Source: Halomonas halocynthiae DSM 14573 (lineage in GTDB: Bacteria; Pseudomonadota; Gammaproteobacteria; Pseudomonadales; Halomonadaceae). Taken from it: a DNA stretch of 64,000 nucleotides. Below are positions 32,260-40,785 of this stretch, piece by piece; positions within the stretch are counted from its first letter, which is position 1, and the number at the start of each line of letters is the position of its first letter. A program made the translations under genes and the position numbers. The stretch is from the NCBI RefSeq assembly GCF_000425725.1, contig NZ_KE384440.1, forward strand, positions 256,317-320,316, written 5' to 3'. Below the pieces are notes generated by a model, which saw only the letters and a program-made list of their open reading frames with translations, did no database searches and was not told the origin of the DNA.

Positions 32260-33303
32260 ATGACACTACGCACTCATGCAGTAGCGCTGACCGGCTCAGA
32301 TCAAACCGTAGTTACAGTGCCCGAAGGGCAAGAGGCCACTTGTAATAGCATTTTATGCACCGGCTCTGGCAGTTTAACGCTGAAATATAAAGAGGCTAAC
32401 GGTACAGAGCATACTGTATTTAGTAGCAAATCCATTACTGATGAAATTGCATTAGAGCGCAGTTTTAATCTATCCGCTGGGGATTCGCTAATAGCTAGCG
32501 GCTCAGGGCTGAGCATCTTCATCTCTGCGTATTATGTCGGCTCATCATCCGGCAGCGCAGTGATGGCGTTTGGCCCAGGCCCACAAGTGCTGAAAGCAGG
32601 CGACATGCAGGCAGGATATTTCGGAGAGGTATCGGCTGCCGAATTTTACTCGGGCAACCGGCTGGCGCTTGAACTCGGCGTCACAGAAGGCACGCTGCAA
32701 AACAGCGAGGCGGGATGGCTTAAATTCGCTAGCAAAGGCAAAGTGCTGTTTGTTGCAAAACAAACATTTATGCATTCAGTGGCATGGGATCATCTCTACA
32801 GTCGCGGGATTGTCTACGGCACGGATGATGTCGGGATTTCCCCCCGTGGCACGCCCACAAATCAGATGACAACAGTCGATCACGGTGGAAATAAATTTAT
32901 CGTGCGGCTGATGACGGGCGCGAACGCAGACCCTTTCCCCGAATCTGACCCGCTATATCTCACCGAGGACATGTGTCAAATGGATATCGGCGGTGGCGGC
33001 GAGTGGAATACGCTGATGTACCGCGTACATCAAGACATTCCCGACTGCCCCGACACTATCGGCATGACCGCCGATAGGCACTCCGGCCCCCAGGTGGGCG
33101 ACAACTGGGCAAATTTTACGAATAGCGATTTGAATATCGGGAGCGGGAGCGGTCGAAACGTGTGGTGTCAGGAGGCGAGCGACACGATCGAGAGATTTCG
33201 CGCGCTTCGCGGCAACGTTGACGTCACGCACTTCGGTAACAACGACGCGGCCAACAGCAGCCTGTCTCACGGCTGGCGTCCCGTGTTAGAGCTTGTGGTT
33301 TAA
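32260..33303 (+). CDS. probable receptor-binding tail fibre
   Basis: 347 residues. The N-terminal 100 residues are a beta-sandwich (TVVTVPEGQEATCNSILCTG; LERSFNLSAGDSLIAS). From about 145 the sequence becomes a compact C-terminal domain ending SSLSHGWRPVLELVV, an ending seen in host-recognition domains of various phage fibres. It is the largest fibre-region protein, so it is the best candidate for host binding. Receptor unknown. Confidence 0.6.
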   Translation: MTLRTHAVALTGSDQTVVTVPEGQEATCNSILCTGSGSLTLKYKEANGTEHTVFSSKSITDEIALERSFNLSAGDSLIASGSGLSIFISAYYVGSSSGSAVMAFGPGPQVLKAGDMQAGYFGEVSAAEFYSGNRLALELGVTEGTLQNSEAGWLKFASKGKVLFVAKQTFMHSVAWDHLYSRGIVYGTDDVGISPRGTPTNQMTTVDHGGNKFIVRLMTGANADPFPESDPLYLTEDMCQMDIGGGGEWNTLMYRVHQDIPDCPDTIGMTADRHSGPQVGDNWANFTNSDLNIGSGSGRNVWCQEASDTIERFRALRGNVDVTHFGNNDAANSSLSHGWRPVLELVV

Positions 33304-33321
33304 ATAATCAATAATCTATAC

Positions 33322-33342
33322 GGCAGGGTTCTCCCTGCCTTT
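33322..33342 (+). terminator. terminator-like hairpin after fibre gene
   Basis: GGCAGGG (33322-33328), loop TTCT, CCCTGCC (33333-33339) then TTTC. The next gene starts 23 bases later, the same layout as other late-gene hairpins in this prophage. Confidence 0.6.
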
Positions 33343-33364
33343 CAATATATCCGCGAGGCAATAA

Positions 33365-34087
33365 ATGATTAAATCAGATAACAACCAGTACAGTTTAAAA
33401 GTTACGTTTAGTGACAACGGAATCGAGCGCGTTAAATACGCGGACGATGCGAAATACTGGAGCGAGATGGTAGGGCGTCACGGGCATTTATCGAATCTCG
33501 CTATTGAGCCGCTAGAATTAACTGCCGTTCAACAGGGCCGGCTCGACAATCTGCCGTCAGGCGTGCAAAGCGCATCACTCTATGTCGAGTACGGCACTGA
33601 CGAGCCGGATAGCCCACACTACGACGCGACAGCGTATCAGCGGGCACAAGAGGCCAGCGTTCGCCCCGCCATCGAATACCAGCGCAAGCTGCAAGAATCC
33701 AAGGGCGTCACAATCAACGGCGTGCGATACAGCGGAGATGCGAGCAATCGGCAAGCCCTCAGCGAGGCGCTGCAAGCGGCAGACGCGATGGGCATAACAC
33801 ATTTTGACTCATGGCTAGATAGCGACAAAAACACGCATAACAATCTACCCGTTGCTGATGTTTACGCTGCACTACTCGCGATCGGAAGGCGACGTAGCGC
33901 ACTCATCGCTATCGAGTCGCAGCACGTCGCCGCCACCGCGAACGGTGATGCAGCCGCTGTGGATTGGTCGCTAGCCGACGAGGGGATCTATACCGAACTC
34001 GCCGAGCAGGGATCCGGCATTGTGGAATCGGGGTCAGGCTCAGGCGTGATCGAGTTTGAGAACGGCTCAGGCGTCATTGGCAACTAA
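33365..34087 (+). CDS. DUF4376 tail fibre accessory protein
   Basis: 240 residues. GVTINGVRYSGDASNRQALS, then FDSWLDSDKNTHNNLPVADV and YAALLAIGRRRSALIAIE match DUF4376, found in fibre-assembly proteins and fibre tips. The C-terminal 27 residues are a run of GSG(I/V)-containing repeats (GSGIVESGSGSGVIEFENG) unlike the rest, probably a flexible tail or a product of short-repeat expansion. Confidence 0.7.
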   Translation: MIKSDNNQYSLKVTFSDNGIERVKYADDAKYWSEMVGRHGHLSNLAIEPLELTAVQQGRLDNLPSGVQSASLYVEYGTDEPDSPHYDATAYQRAQEASVRPAIEYQRKLQESKGVTINGVRYSGDASNRQALSEALQAADAMGITHFDSWLDSDKNTHNNLPVADVYAALLAIGRRRSALIAIESQHVAATANGDAAAVDWSLADEGIYTELAEQGSGIVESGSGSGVIEFENGSGVIGN

Positions 34088-34188
34088 CTCAAAATCCGCC
34101 GCCACGGGCGGTCGAGCTGAACAGCAACAGCCCGCCCACAGGGCGTGGAGAGCGTCAGCGTTAAAGCGGCGGTTTTTCTTGATGTTTC

Positions 34189-34220
34189 TGGTCGGAGCGA
34201 CAGGATTCGAACCTGCGACA
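34189..34220 (-). tRNA. tRNA-Pro 3'-end fragment (not a complete tRNA)
   Basis: Read on the minus strand: GCAGG-TTCGAAT-CCTGT T-arm, then CGCTCCG-A-CCA acceptor and CCA end. Position 72 is G, implying C1, a mark of bacterial tRNA-Pro. The 5' two-thirds is absent; the sequence upstream is the integrase 3' end. Probably an attachment-site copy left by integration. Confidence 0.65.
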
Positions 34221-34242
34221 TTTGCAACCCCATTTTTCCGCT

Positions 34243-35475
34243 TCAGCCTTCCACTAACGCTTTAAAATGTTCAGTTCTTTCTTCTGTCATGCCAGCGTCC
34301 AGGGCATCAAGATAATCGGCGTACCACTGCATCATTGCACGCCGTTTCTCAATATACTGCGCCTGGTTATAAACCCCCGCGACGCCTCCTTCCTTGTGCG
34401 CAAGCTGCGCCTCTACCAGATCTTTTTTCCAGCCGTGTTCACGCAGCAAGGTAGATGCTGTATGGCGAGCACCGTGACCAACAAGCTTCCCTTTGTAGCC
34501 TACGCCCGCAATCGCCTGATTGATTGTATTCTCGCTGAGCGCCGGGTTCTTTGGGCCTTGGCCAGGAAAAATCAGCCGCTGCCTACCTGTTTGAAGTCGC
34601 ACCTCTTTGAGGGAGGCGAGCGTTTGAGCTGCAAGTGGAACGACATGCTCTCGCCGCATCTTCATTTTCTCTGCTGAGATAACCCATAGTCCATCATCGA
34701 AAGAGATCTCCGACCATTCTGCAAAGCGCACCATGCCTGGGCGTGACGCGGTACGCAGCACCATCCATACTGCGGCCTGGGTGATGGGGCGACTGCGCGA
34801 AGATTTCATGGCTGTGATAAAAGCGGGAAGCTCGGTTTCAAATAAGTGTGGGTAATGAACTGTGTCGGGCGCTTTGGCCGCAATATGCTTTAGCTCGCTT
34901 GCCGGGTTCAGCTCACAGAGTCCCTCGGCAATTGCCTCACTGAAGATCTGGTTTACCCAGCCACGCACCTTCTCTGCGATGTTATGAGCTTCACGGGATT
35001 CAATGCCGCGCTGAATTGCAGTGCAGTCCGCTCGAGTAATATCTGACAAGGGTTTGTCGCCAATTCGAGGCAGTATGTCGCCATCCAAGTAACGCCGCAT
35101 TTGACTGGTAGTGCCCGGAGAGCGACCAACATCAAGCTTACGCTGGTACCAGTGCTCGGCAGATGCGCGAAACGTTGGCAGCTCACCGTGGTCATCCAGG
35201 TTGGCAATATCAATACCATCAGATAGCTGGCGCCGCAGATCTTCCGCTGCCCGGCGTGCGGCTTTTCCGGAGACTGCCGGGAAGCCACCAAGGCCTTTCC
35301 ATGACCACTTACCATTTGGCCGCTTATAGCGCAGCTCCCACGACTTGGAGCCATTAGGTTTCACGCGCAAGTAAAGGCCCAGACCGTCTAATTCACGGTA
35401 GGCTTTTGCTTCGGGTTCGAGTGAGGCTAAAACAGTATCGGCTAACGGCCGTCGTTTTATCTGAGTGCGTTTCAT
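34243..35475 (-). CDS. int: tyrosine integrase, P4 type
   Basis: 410 residues. The N-terminal DUF4102-like region (YRELDGLGLYLRVKPNGSKS, WELRYKRPNGKW) is the mark of P4-type integrases. The catalytic domain carries the first Arg in MVLRTASRPGM, HGARHTASTLL with the H-x-x-R pair, and the Tyr in VAGVYNQAQYIEKRRAMMQW. It is oriented away from the 3' end of tRNA-Leu 163 bases upstream, the normal arrangement for this class, which integrates at tRNA 3' ends. Whether it belongs to the adjacent prophage or to a second element is unresolved. Confidence 0.9.
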   Translation of the reverse strand: MKRTQIKRRPLADTVLASLEPEAKAYRELDGLGLYLRVKPNGSKSWELRYKRPNGKWSWKGLGGFPAVSGKAARRAAEDLRRQLSDGIDIANLDDHGELPTFRASAEHWYQRKLDVGRSPGTTSQMRRYLDGDILPRIGDKPLSDITRADCTAIQRGIESREAHNIAEKVRGWVNQIFSEAIAEGLCELNPASELKHIAAKAPDTVHYPHLFETELPAFITAMKSSRSRPITQAAVWMVLRTASRPGMVRFAEWSEISFDDGLWVISAEKMKMRREHVVPLAAQTLASLKEVRLQTGRQRLIFPGQGPKNPALSENTINQAIAGVGYKGKLVGHGARHTASTLLREHGWKKDLVEAQLAHKEGGVAGVYNQAQYIEKRRAMMQWYADYLDALDAGMTEERTEHFKALVEG

Positions 35476-35637
35476 TTGATGCCTTGCGTGTATGCCTGAA
35501 CTTAAGCATACAAGAGGGCATACATAAAAACGACTACTGAGGGAGGTATGTCAGGGCATGTCAGACCAAAGAGTAGGCATTGAAAGCCTTGATCTGCATA
35601 GCTTTAGACAATGTAGAGCAATCTAAAGCATTCAAAA
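35476..35637. promoter_or_regulatory. integrase leader with GCATAC-type repeats, putative att arm sites
   Basis: No gene. GTATGC (35490-35495) and GCATAC (35506-35511) form an inverted repeat, with further copies GGGCATAC at 35516-35523, and GGTATGTC and GGGCATGTC nearby. Clustered half-sites between int and the tRNA attachment site fit integrase or excisionase arm sites or int autoregulation. The expected prophage junction is at the tRNA-Leu 3' end. Confidence 0.4.
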
Positions 35638-35721
<84 letters not shown>

Positions 35722-35731
35722 GAGCGTTTGC

Positions 35732-35759
35732 ATTATACATGCCGTGTTCGTTAGGTCAA
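35732..35759 (-). promoter_or_regulatory. tRNA-Leu promoter
   Basis: On the minus strand TTGACC (35759-35754), 16 bases, TATAAT (35737-35732), ending 11 bases before the tRNA 5' end. Strong sigma-70 type. Confidence 0.8.
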
Positions 35760-35876
35760 TTGTGAAATGCGCTTTAGGCGAGAGAATTTGTTGTGGCAAG
35801 CGACTCAGTTGAGGGCTAGCTTTGAATAAGAACGCTAAAAAGTCGTGGGCTTTGGTAGCTCTCAGAGGATTGGGCG

Positions 35877-36701
35877 ATGTTACGGCAACGGCATTTAGTA
35901 CGTCCGTTTTCTTCTGCGGTGGAACATCCCGAGCCCGTCGAAACCATCGTAGGGCAGGCTAGCACAAAGGACCAATGGTGGTCGTATTGCCTACCAGGGC
36001 CCTGTTGCTTTTGTCTGGCTCCCTGCGAGTCGTTACGTTCATGGTGTCAACGCTGCTTCGATGGGCTTCCGTGGAATGTCCCGTCATGCGAAAGCTGCGC
36101 CGAGCCACTAGCTCGCGGTTATTCTCATGGTAATGGCACGGCCTGTTGTCGGCGCTGTTTTGAAGGGGCTGCGCCGTTTCAGGTGGCTCGAGTGCCATTT
36201 CGCTACGAAACTGAGATAGCAATTTTGGTTCAGCATTTTAAGTTTGATGCCTCGCCTAGGGCGGGCACTCTGTTGGTTGAGCTGATGCTAGCGGGGTTGC
36301 GTTGTGAGGCAAGCGAGTTGCCTGAGGCGTTAATTGCGGTTCCGTTGCACCCATTGCGCGCTAGACAGCGGGGGTTTGATCAGGGGCGTTGGATAGCCCG
36401 GCGTTTGGCATCTCGGCTGGGTGTGCCGTTAGTAACGGCGCTTAGAACTCGTAACACACCAACGCAGCGTGAACTCGACCGTCAACGTCGGCATGAGAAC
36501 TTGGCTGACGCCTTTCGTGTTGATGAGCCACTGCCGCGTAGCGTTGCGCTTGTTGATGATGTGATGACAACCGGTGCGACATTGGCAGCATTGGCTCATG
36601 CCTGCCGTGAGGCGGGCGCGAGGCATATTGAAGCGTGGGCATTAGCCAGAACACCATTTCTTGATGTGAGTCCAGGTCTTCAGCACCTTTCCTCTCGTTG
36701 A
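35877..36701 (+). CDS. comF: ComF family phosphoribosyltransferase-like protein
   Basis: 274 residues. CCFCLAPCESLRSWCQRC and SCESCAEPL...CCRRCF are the N-terminal zinc-binding cysteines; the C-terminal PRTase domain shows VALVDDVMTTGATLAALA. ComF/GntX proteins act in DNA uptake and use of DNA as nutrient, with competence ATPase partners. First chromosomal gene after the tRNA. The exact start is uncertain; the first 35 residues are poorly conserved in type. Confidence 0.85.
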   Translation: MLRQRHLVRPFSSAVEHPEPVETIVGQASTKDQWWSYCLPGPCCFCLAPCESLRSWCQRCFDGLPWNVPSCESCAEPLARGYSHGNGTACCRRCFEGAAPFQVARVPFRYETEIAILVQHFKFDASPRAGTLLVELMLAGLRCEASELPEALIAVPLHPLRARQRGFDQGRWIARRLASRLGVPLVTALRTRNTPTQRELDRQRRHENLADAFRVDEPLPRSVALVDDVMTTGATLAALAHACREAGARHIEAWALARTPFLDVSPGLQHLSSR

Positions 36702-36794
36702 TATAACCAAGCACGCGTTGTTGGTCTGGTATCATGCAGTGAGGTTCTTTACTCAGAATCAACAATGTCTGGCGGTCCGCGCCGAGGAGTCATC

Positions 36795-37781
36795 ATGAAC
36801 GTACTCTCTCACCCCTTTGATAGGCTGGACCCTGCACGGGTTGTGGCGTCTGTCGAGTCATTGGGCTTTTATTTACTTGGTGAACCTTTTGCGCTGAATA
36901 GCTATGAAAATCGCGTTTATCTGGTGAGTGATGACGAGCAGCGCCGCTGGGTTGCCAAGTTCTATCGCCCCGCACGCTGGACGAATGGCGCGATTCAGGA
37001 GGAGCATGACTTTCTGCAAGAACTGAAGGCGGCTGGCGTGGCGGTGGCTGCGCCATGGCGTAATGAGCAGGGCCAAAGCCTGCATCAGCATGAAAGTTAC
37101 CGTTTTGCGCTGTTTCCTAACCTGCCTGGCCAAGCACCAGAGCTTGAAAATCCGGCACATTTATTTGCATTAGGTGATGTTATTGGTGCAGCACACTGTG
37201 TCGGTAAGCAAGGGGTTTTTGCTCATCGCCAGCGTCTGGCGCTGGGTGATATGGCGTGTGACGCCAGTGAAGCGGTATTGAGTAGCGGCTGGCTGAGTGT
37301 GCGTCAGGAGGCCGCTTATCGACGCGTTACTGACAAGCTGTGCGCGCAGCTGTCACGCGTTGATATGGAGGGGGTGCAGATCATTCGCGTTCATGGCGAT
37401 TGCCATGTTGGAAATATGTTAGGCCGAGATGATCATTTTGCCTTGGTAGATTTTGATGACTGCCTGATGGCGCCAGCAGTGCAGGATCTGTGGATGTTAT
37501 TGACTGCACAGCATGAGGCAGACTGGCAGTTGCAGTTCTCGGAGGTGATAGAGGGGTATGAGCAGCATATTGATTTTGATCGCCGTGAATTACAGCTGAT
37601 CGAGCCGTTACGCACGTTGCGATTAATTCGTTACAGCGCTTGGTTGTTGGCAAGGCGTGACGATCCTGCGTTCCCTCTGGCTTTTCCATGGCTGAATGAT
37701 GAAAGCTACTGGAGTGCGCATATTCGTGAGCTGGAACAGCAACGGCAAGCCATGGAGCAAAAAACCCGCTGGCTCGCCTGA
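36795..37781 (+). CDS. srkA: stress response kinase A (YihE)
   Basis: 328 residues from ATG 36795 behind GAGGAG. The APH/choline-kinase-like fold shows YLVSDDEQRRWVAKFYRPAR with the ATP-binding Lys, IIRVHGDCHVGNML with the catalytic Asp and FALVDFDDCLMAP with the metal-binding Asp. SrkA counteracts stress-induced cell death (MazF-linked) and supports survival after oxidative and envelope stress. Confidence 0.9.
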   Translation: MNVLSHPFDRLDPARVVASVESLGFYLLGEPFALNSYENRVYLVSDDEQRRWVAKFYRPARWTNGAIQEEHDFLQELKAAGVAVAAPWRNEQGQSLHQHESYRFALFPNLPGQAPELENPAHLFALGDVIGAAHCVGKQGVFAHRQRLALGDMACDASEAVLSSGWLSVRQEAAYRRVTDKLCAQLSRVDMEGVQIIRVHGDCHVGNMLGRDDHFALVDFDDCLMAPAVQDLWMLLTAQHEADWQLQFSEVIEGYEQHIDFDRRELQLIEPLRTLRLIRYSAWLLARRDDPAFPLAFPWLNDESYWSAHIRELEQQRQAMEQKTRWLA

Positions 37782-37833
37782 GGTGAGGGACTTGTCGTTA
37801 GGTCGTTCGTTATATTTTGCGAGCGGAATACGG

Positions 37834-38370
37834 TTATTGGCTTTCGCTGCTTTCCGCTTGCTTTCCGTGCTGACGGCGCATGGCGTTGATCTCTGCACTT
37901 GGGTTGCGCTGCTGCTCAATACTAATGGCATCGTTGAACGTCAGAATAAAACTATCAGTAGGCGTCAGTGTGCAGCCGCTATCTTGGCATACCGGAAGGC
38001 CAAAGGTGTTATCGGCATCATAGGCCGCGGCACTCAGCTTACCGCTGAAAATGGCGCTGTCAGCCCCCGTCGCTTCAATGCAGGTCATCTGCTTGGCAGT
38101 AATGATGACTCGGTCATCGTCACGCTGGGCATCGCCGGTCAGCACACAATAGTTGGGCAGGTTGTGGCTGCCGATACCTTGGTTGACGGGGTGCATAATG
38201 ATATTGCTGGCATGAGATGTCTCAGCGCTGAGGGCTAGCGGTGAAATCAATGCCATCTCTACGCTGGCCCCCAGGGGGAGCGACAGAACGTTGGGGTTGG
38301 CTTGAGCGTTGCCCAGCGAAGGAAGTGTCAGCAGTACGGCCAACAGAGTGAGGCGTGATGGGTTAGTCAT
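37834..38370 (-). CDS. secreted protein of unknown function
   Basis: 178 residues on the minus strand. MTNPSRLTLLAVLLTLPSLGNA is a signal peptide with cleavage after GNA. The mature chain has four Cys (NYCVLTGD, MTCIEATG, VCQDSGC) suggesting disulfides in the periplasm. No family recognised. It overlaps no neighbour and lies convergent to srkA. Confidence 0.6.
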   Translation of the reverse strand: MTNPSRLTLLAVLLTLPSLGNAQANPNVLSLPLGASVEMALISPLALSAETSHASNIIMHPVNQGIGSHNLPNYCVLTGDAQRDDDRVIITAKQMTCIEATGADSAIFSGKLSAAAYDADNTFGLPVCQDSGCTLTPTDSFILTFNDAISIEQQRNPSAEINAMRRQHGKQAESSESQ

Positions 38371-38561
38371 GTAAATTCTCGGTGACGTAGCACATTGTCA
38401 ATATCGTCGTACCTTAGCATAGGGTTGAGACGCTCGCAGCTGTCCTGAGCCTCTCGCGACAATCTGTCGCCTGTAAGTGTGAACGATCACTGCATCTACC
38501 TGCGGCTTCGGCTAGAATCGTTGCCTTGCCCAAGCGAACCGACCGGACTCGAGGCCCGACC

Positions 38562-39113
38562 ATGAGCGAACAACTTGCCGATCATTACCGTCAGATTATT
38601 ACAGGGTTGGGTGAAAACCCTGAGCGTGAAGGCCTGCGCGATACACCGGAGCGTGCCGCCAAGGCAATGCAGTTTCTTAACCGTGGCTATAGCCAGACGC
38701 TGGAAGAAATTGTGAATGGGGCGGTATTTGAGTCTGACACCGATGAAATGGTGCTGGTCAAGGATATCGAGCTGTACTCCATGTGTGAGCACCACTTGCT
38801 GCCCTTTATCGGCAAGTGCCATATTGCTTATTTGCCGCGTGGTAACGTACTGGGGCTGTCTAAGTTCGCACGCATCGTTGATATGTATGCGCGGCGCATG
38901 CAAATTCAGGAGCGGCTGACCCGAGAAATTGCTGAAGCAGTATTAGATATTACTGACGCCCGAGGTGTTGGTGTTGTGATTGAGGCCCGACATCTTTGCA
39001 TGATGATGCGAGGTGTTGAAAAGCAGAACTCCAGCATGAGTACTTCGGTCATGTTGGGAACTTTTCGCGAGAAAATGAGCACACGCCAAGAGTTTCTGAC
39101 GCTGATTCGCTGA
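38562..39113 (+). CDS. folE: GTP cyclohydrolase I
   Basis: 183 residues from ATG 38562. [20 protein letters not shown] supplies zinc-binding Cys and His and [15 protein letters not shown] the second part of the active site. FolE converts GTP to dihydroneopterin triphosphate, first step of folate synthesis. The presence of the full CEHH...C set identifies the zinc-dependent type IA enzyme. Confidence 0.95.
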   Translation: MSEQLADHYRQIITGLGENPEREGLRDTPERAAKAMQFLNRGYSQTLEEIVNGAVFESDTDEMVLVKDIELYSMCEHHLLPFIGKCHIAYLPRGNVLGLSKFARIVDMYARRMQIQERLTREIAEAVLDITDARGVGVVIEARHLCMMMRGVEKQNSSMSTSVMLGTFREKMSTRQEFLTLIR

Positions 39114-39203
39114 AGCTGGCCGCTTAATCGGCACTTGAAGCGGGAGGCCCTATGCTGTTTGTATAGGGCATTTATACTGAGCCATTCTTTTCAGGAGTGC
39201 ATC

Positions 39204-40661
39204 ATGGAAACGCTGAAGGAAACCCAGCTCTATTGCCCGTTTGCCTACATAGATGGCAGCTGGGTTGCCGCCGATAGCGGTGAGCAGATTGACGTTGTTA
39301 ACCCTGCTAATGGCGAGATTATAGGCAACGTACCTCGGCTGGGGCGTGCAGAAACAGAGCGTGCGATTGCTGCTGCCGATGCGGCGTTGCCGGCATGGAA
39401 GGCAATGACAGCCATTGAGCGTGCCGATATCCTGATGCGCTGGCATGACTTGATGGTCAAGCACCAAGATGACCTTGCGCTGATCATGACGCATGAGCAG
39501 GGTAAGCCGCTTAGCGAGGCGGCAGGCGAGATTGCTTATGCGGCGAGCTTCTTGCGCTGGTTTGCAGAAGAAGCGCGGCGTGTTAATGGCCAGACAATTC
39601 CTGCTAACAGCGTTAATCAGCGCATCGTGGTCACTAAGCAGCCGGTCGGTGTTGTAGGCGCTATTACGCCATGGAACTTTCCCTCTGCCATGATCACCCG
39701 TAAAGCCGGTGCTGCGCTTGCCGCTGGTTGTACCATTGTGATCAAGCCTGCTAGCCAGACACCATTTTCTGCCACAGCACTGGCGTTACTTGCCGAGTGG
39801 GCGGGTGTGCCGCGCGGGGTGCTCAATGTGGTGCCTGGGCGCGCCTCAGAGATTGCCGCGGCGATGACTGAGTCTCCTGTCGTGCGCAAGATTACGTTTA
39901 CTGGCTCTACTGAGATTGGTCGTCAGTTGATGTCGCAGGCGTCACAGCACATTCAGAAAATTTCCCTGGAGCTGGGCGGCAACGCACCCTTTATTGTGTT
40001 TGATGATGCCGACCTCGACGCGGCTGTGAGCGGGGCGATTGCAGCTAAATTCCGCAATGCTGGCCAAACCTGCGTATGTACTAACCGCTTTTTGGTTCAG
40101 TCCAGCGTGGTTAATGCGTTCTGTGAAAAGTTGGCGGTTGCTATGCATAGCGAACTTAAAGTGGGCGATGGCACGGCTGAGGGAGTCAATATTGGGCCGC
40201 TGATTGATGAGAACGCGGTCGCCAAAGTCTCGGAACATGTGCAAGATGCGGTAGAGCATGGCGGCGAGCTGCTGCTGGGTGGGCACCCACATCCACTTGG
40301 CGGCAATTTCTTCACGCCAACACTGATCAATCAAGCCTCTGCTGATATGAAGCTGGCCCAGGAAGAAACATTTGGCCCACTGGCAGCGGTTTTTCCGTTT
40401 GATGATGAAGAAGACGCCGTCGCACTGGCCAACGACACGCAGTATGGCCTGGCATCGTATTTCTATACCAAAGACCTAGGCCGCGTATGGCGTATTGCTG
40501 ATGCGCTGGAATATGGCATGGTGGGCATCAATACTGGATTGATCTCTAATGCGGCAGCTCCTTTTGGCGGCGTTAAAGCATCGGGTCTTGGGCGTGAAGG
40601 TGGCCATCAGGGCATTGAGGAATACCTCGAAACCAAGTATTTGTGTATGGACCTGGGTTAA
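39204..40661 (+). CDS. gabD: NAD(P)-dependent succinate-semialdehyde dehydrogenase
   Basis: 485 residues from ATG 39204 behind TCAGGAGTGC. ISLELGGNAPFIVFDDADLD contains the catalytic Glu and RNAGQTCVCTNR the catalytic Cys; VGAITPWNFPSAMITRKAGA is the cofactor site. The overall sequence is that of GabD, which oxidises succinic semialdehyde to succinate in GABA use. Close relatives act on glutarate semialdehyde, so substrate is likely but not proven. No gabT lies beside it. Confidence 0.85.
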   Translation: METLKETQLYCPFAYIDGSWVAADSGEQIDVVNPANGEIIGNVPRLGRAETERAIAAADAALPAWKAMTAIERADILMRWHDLMVKHQDDLALIMTHEQGKPLSEAAGEIAYAASFLRWFAEEARRVNGQTIPANSVNQRIVVTKQPVGVVGAITPWNFPSAMITRKAGAALAAGCTIVIKPASQTPFSATALALLAEWAGVPRGVLNVVPGRASEIAAAMTESPVVRKITFTGSTEIGRQLMSQASQHIQKISLELGGNAPFIVFDDADLDAAVSGAIAAKFRNAGQTCVCTNRFLVQSSVVNAFCEKLAVAMHSELKVGDGTAEGVNIGPLIDENAVAKVSEHVQDAVEHGGELLLGGHPHPLGGNFFTPTLINQASADMKLAQEETFGPLAAVFPFDDEEDAVALANDTQYGLASYFYTKDLGRVWRIADALEYGMVGINTGLISNAAAPFGGVKASGLGREGGHQGIEEYLETKYLCMDLG

Positions 40662-40706
40662 CACCTCTGGCTCTGTGTTTGTGTGAAGGGGGGAGCCACT
40701 AAAGAG

Positions 40707-40738
40707 AAAAACCGCCGGATTTTTTCGGCGGTTTTTTA
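40707..40738. terminator. bidirectional terminator between gabD and purH
   Basis: AAAACCGCCG pairs with CGGCGGTTTT around a GATTTTTT loop, with A-runs on one side and T-runs on the other. It can serve both convergent genes. Confidence 0.8.
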
Positions 40739-40785
40739 GTATTACGACGGTATTTTGTTGAGCGCTTCTCGCTCAAGCTGAGCGA

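Noticed and set aside
34189..34265. Complete tRNA-Pro gene
   Set aside because: Only T-arm, acceptor strand and CCA are present; D-arm and anticodon arm positions are occupied by unrelated sequence and the integrase end.
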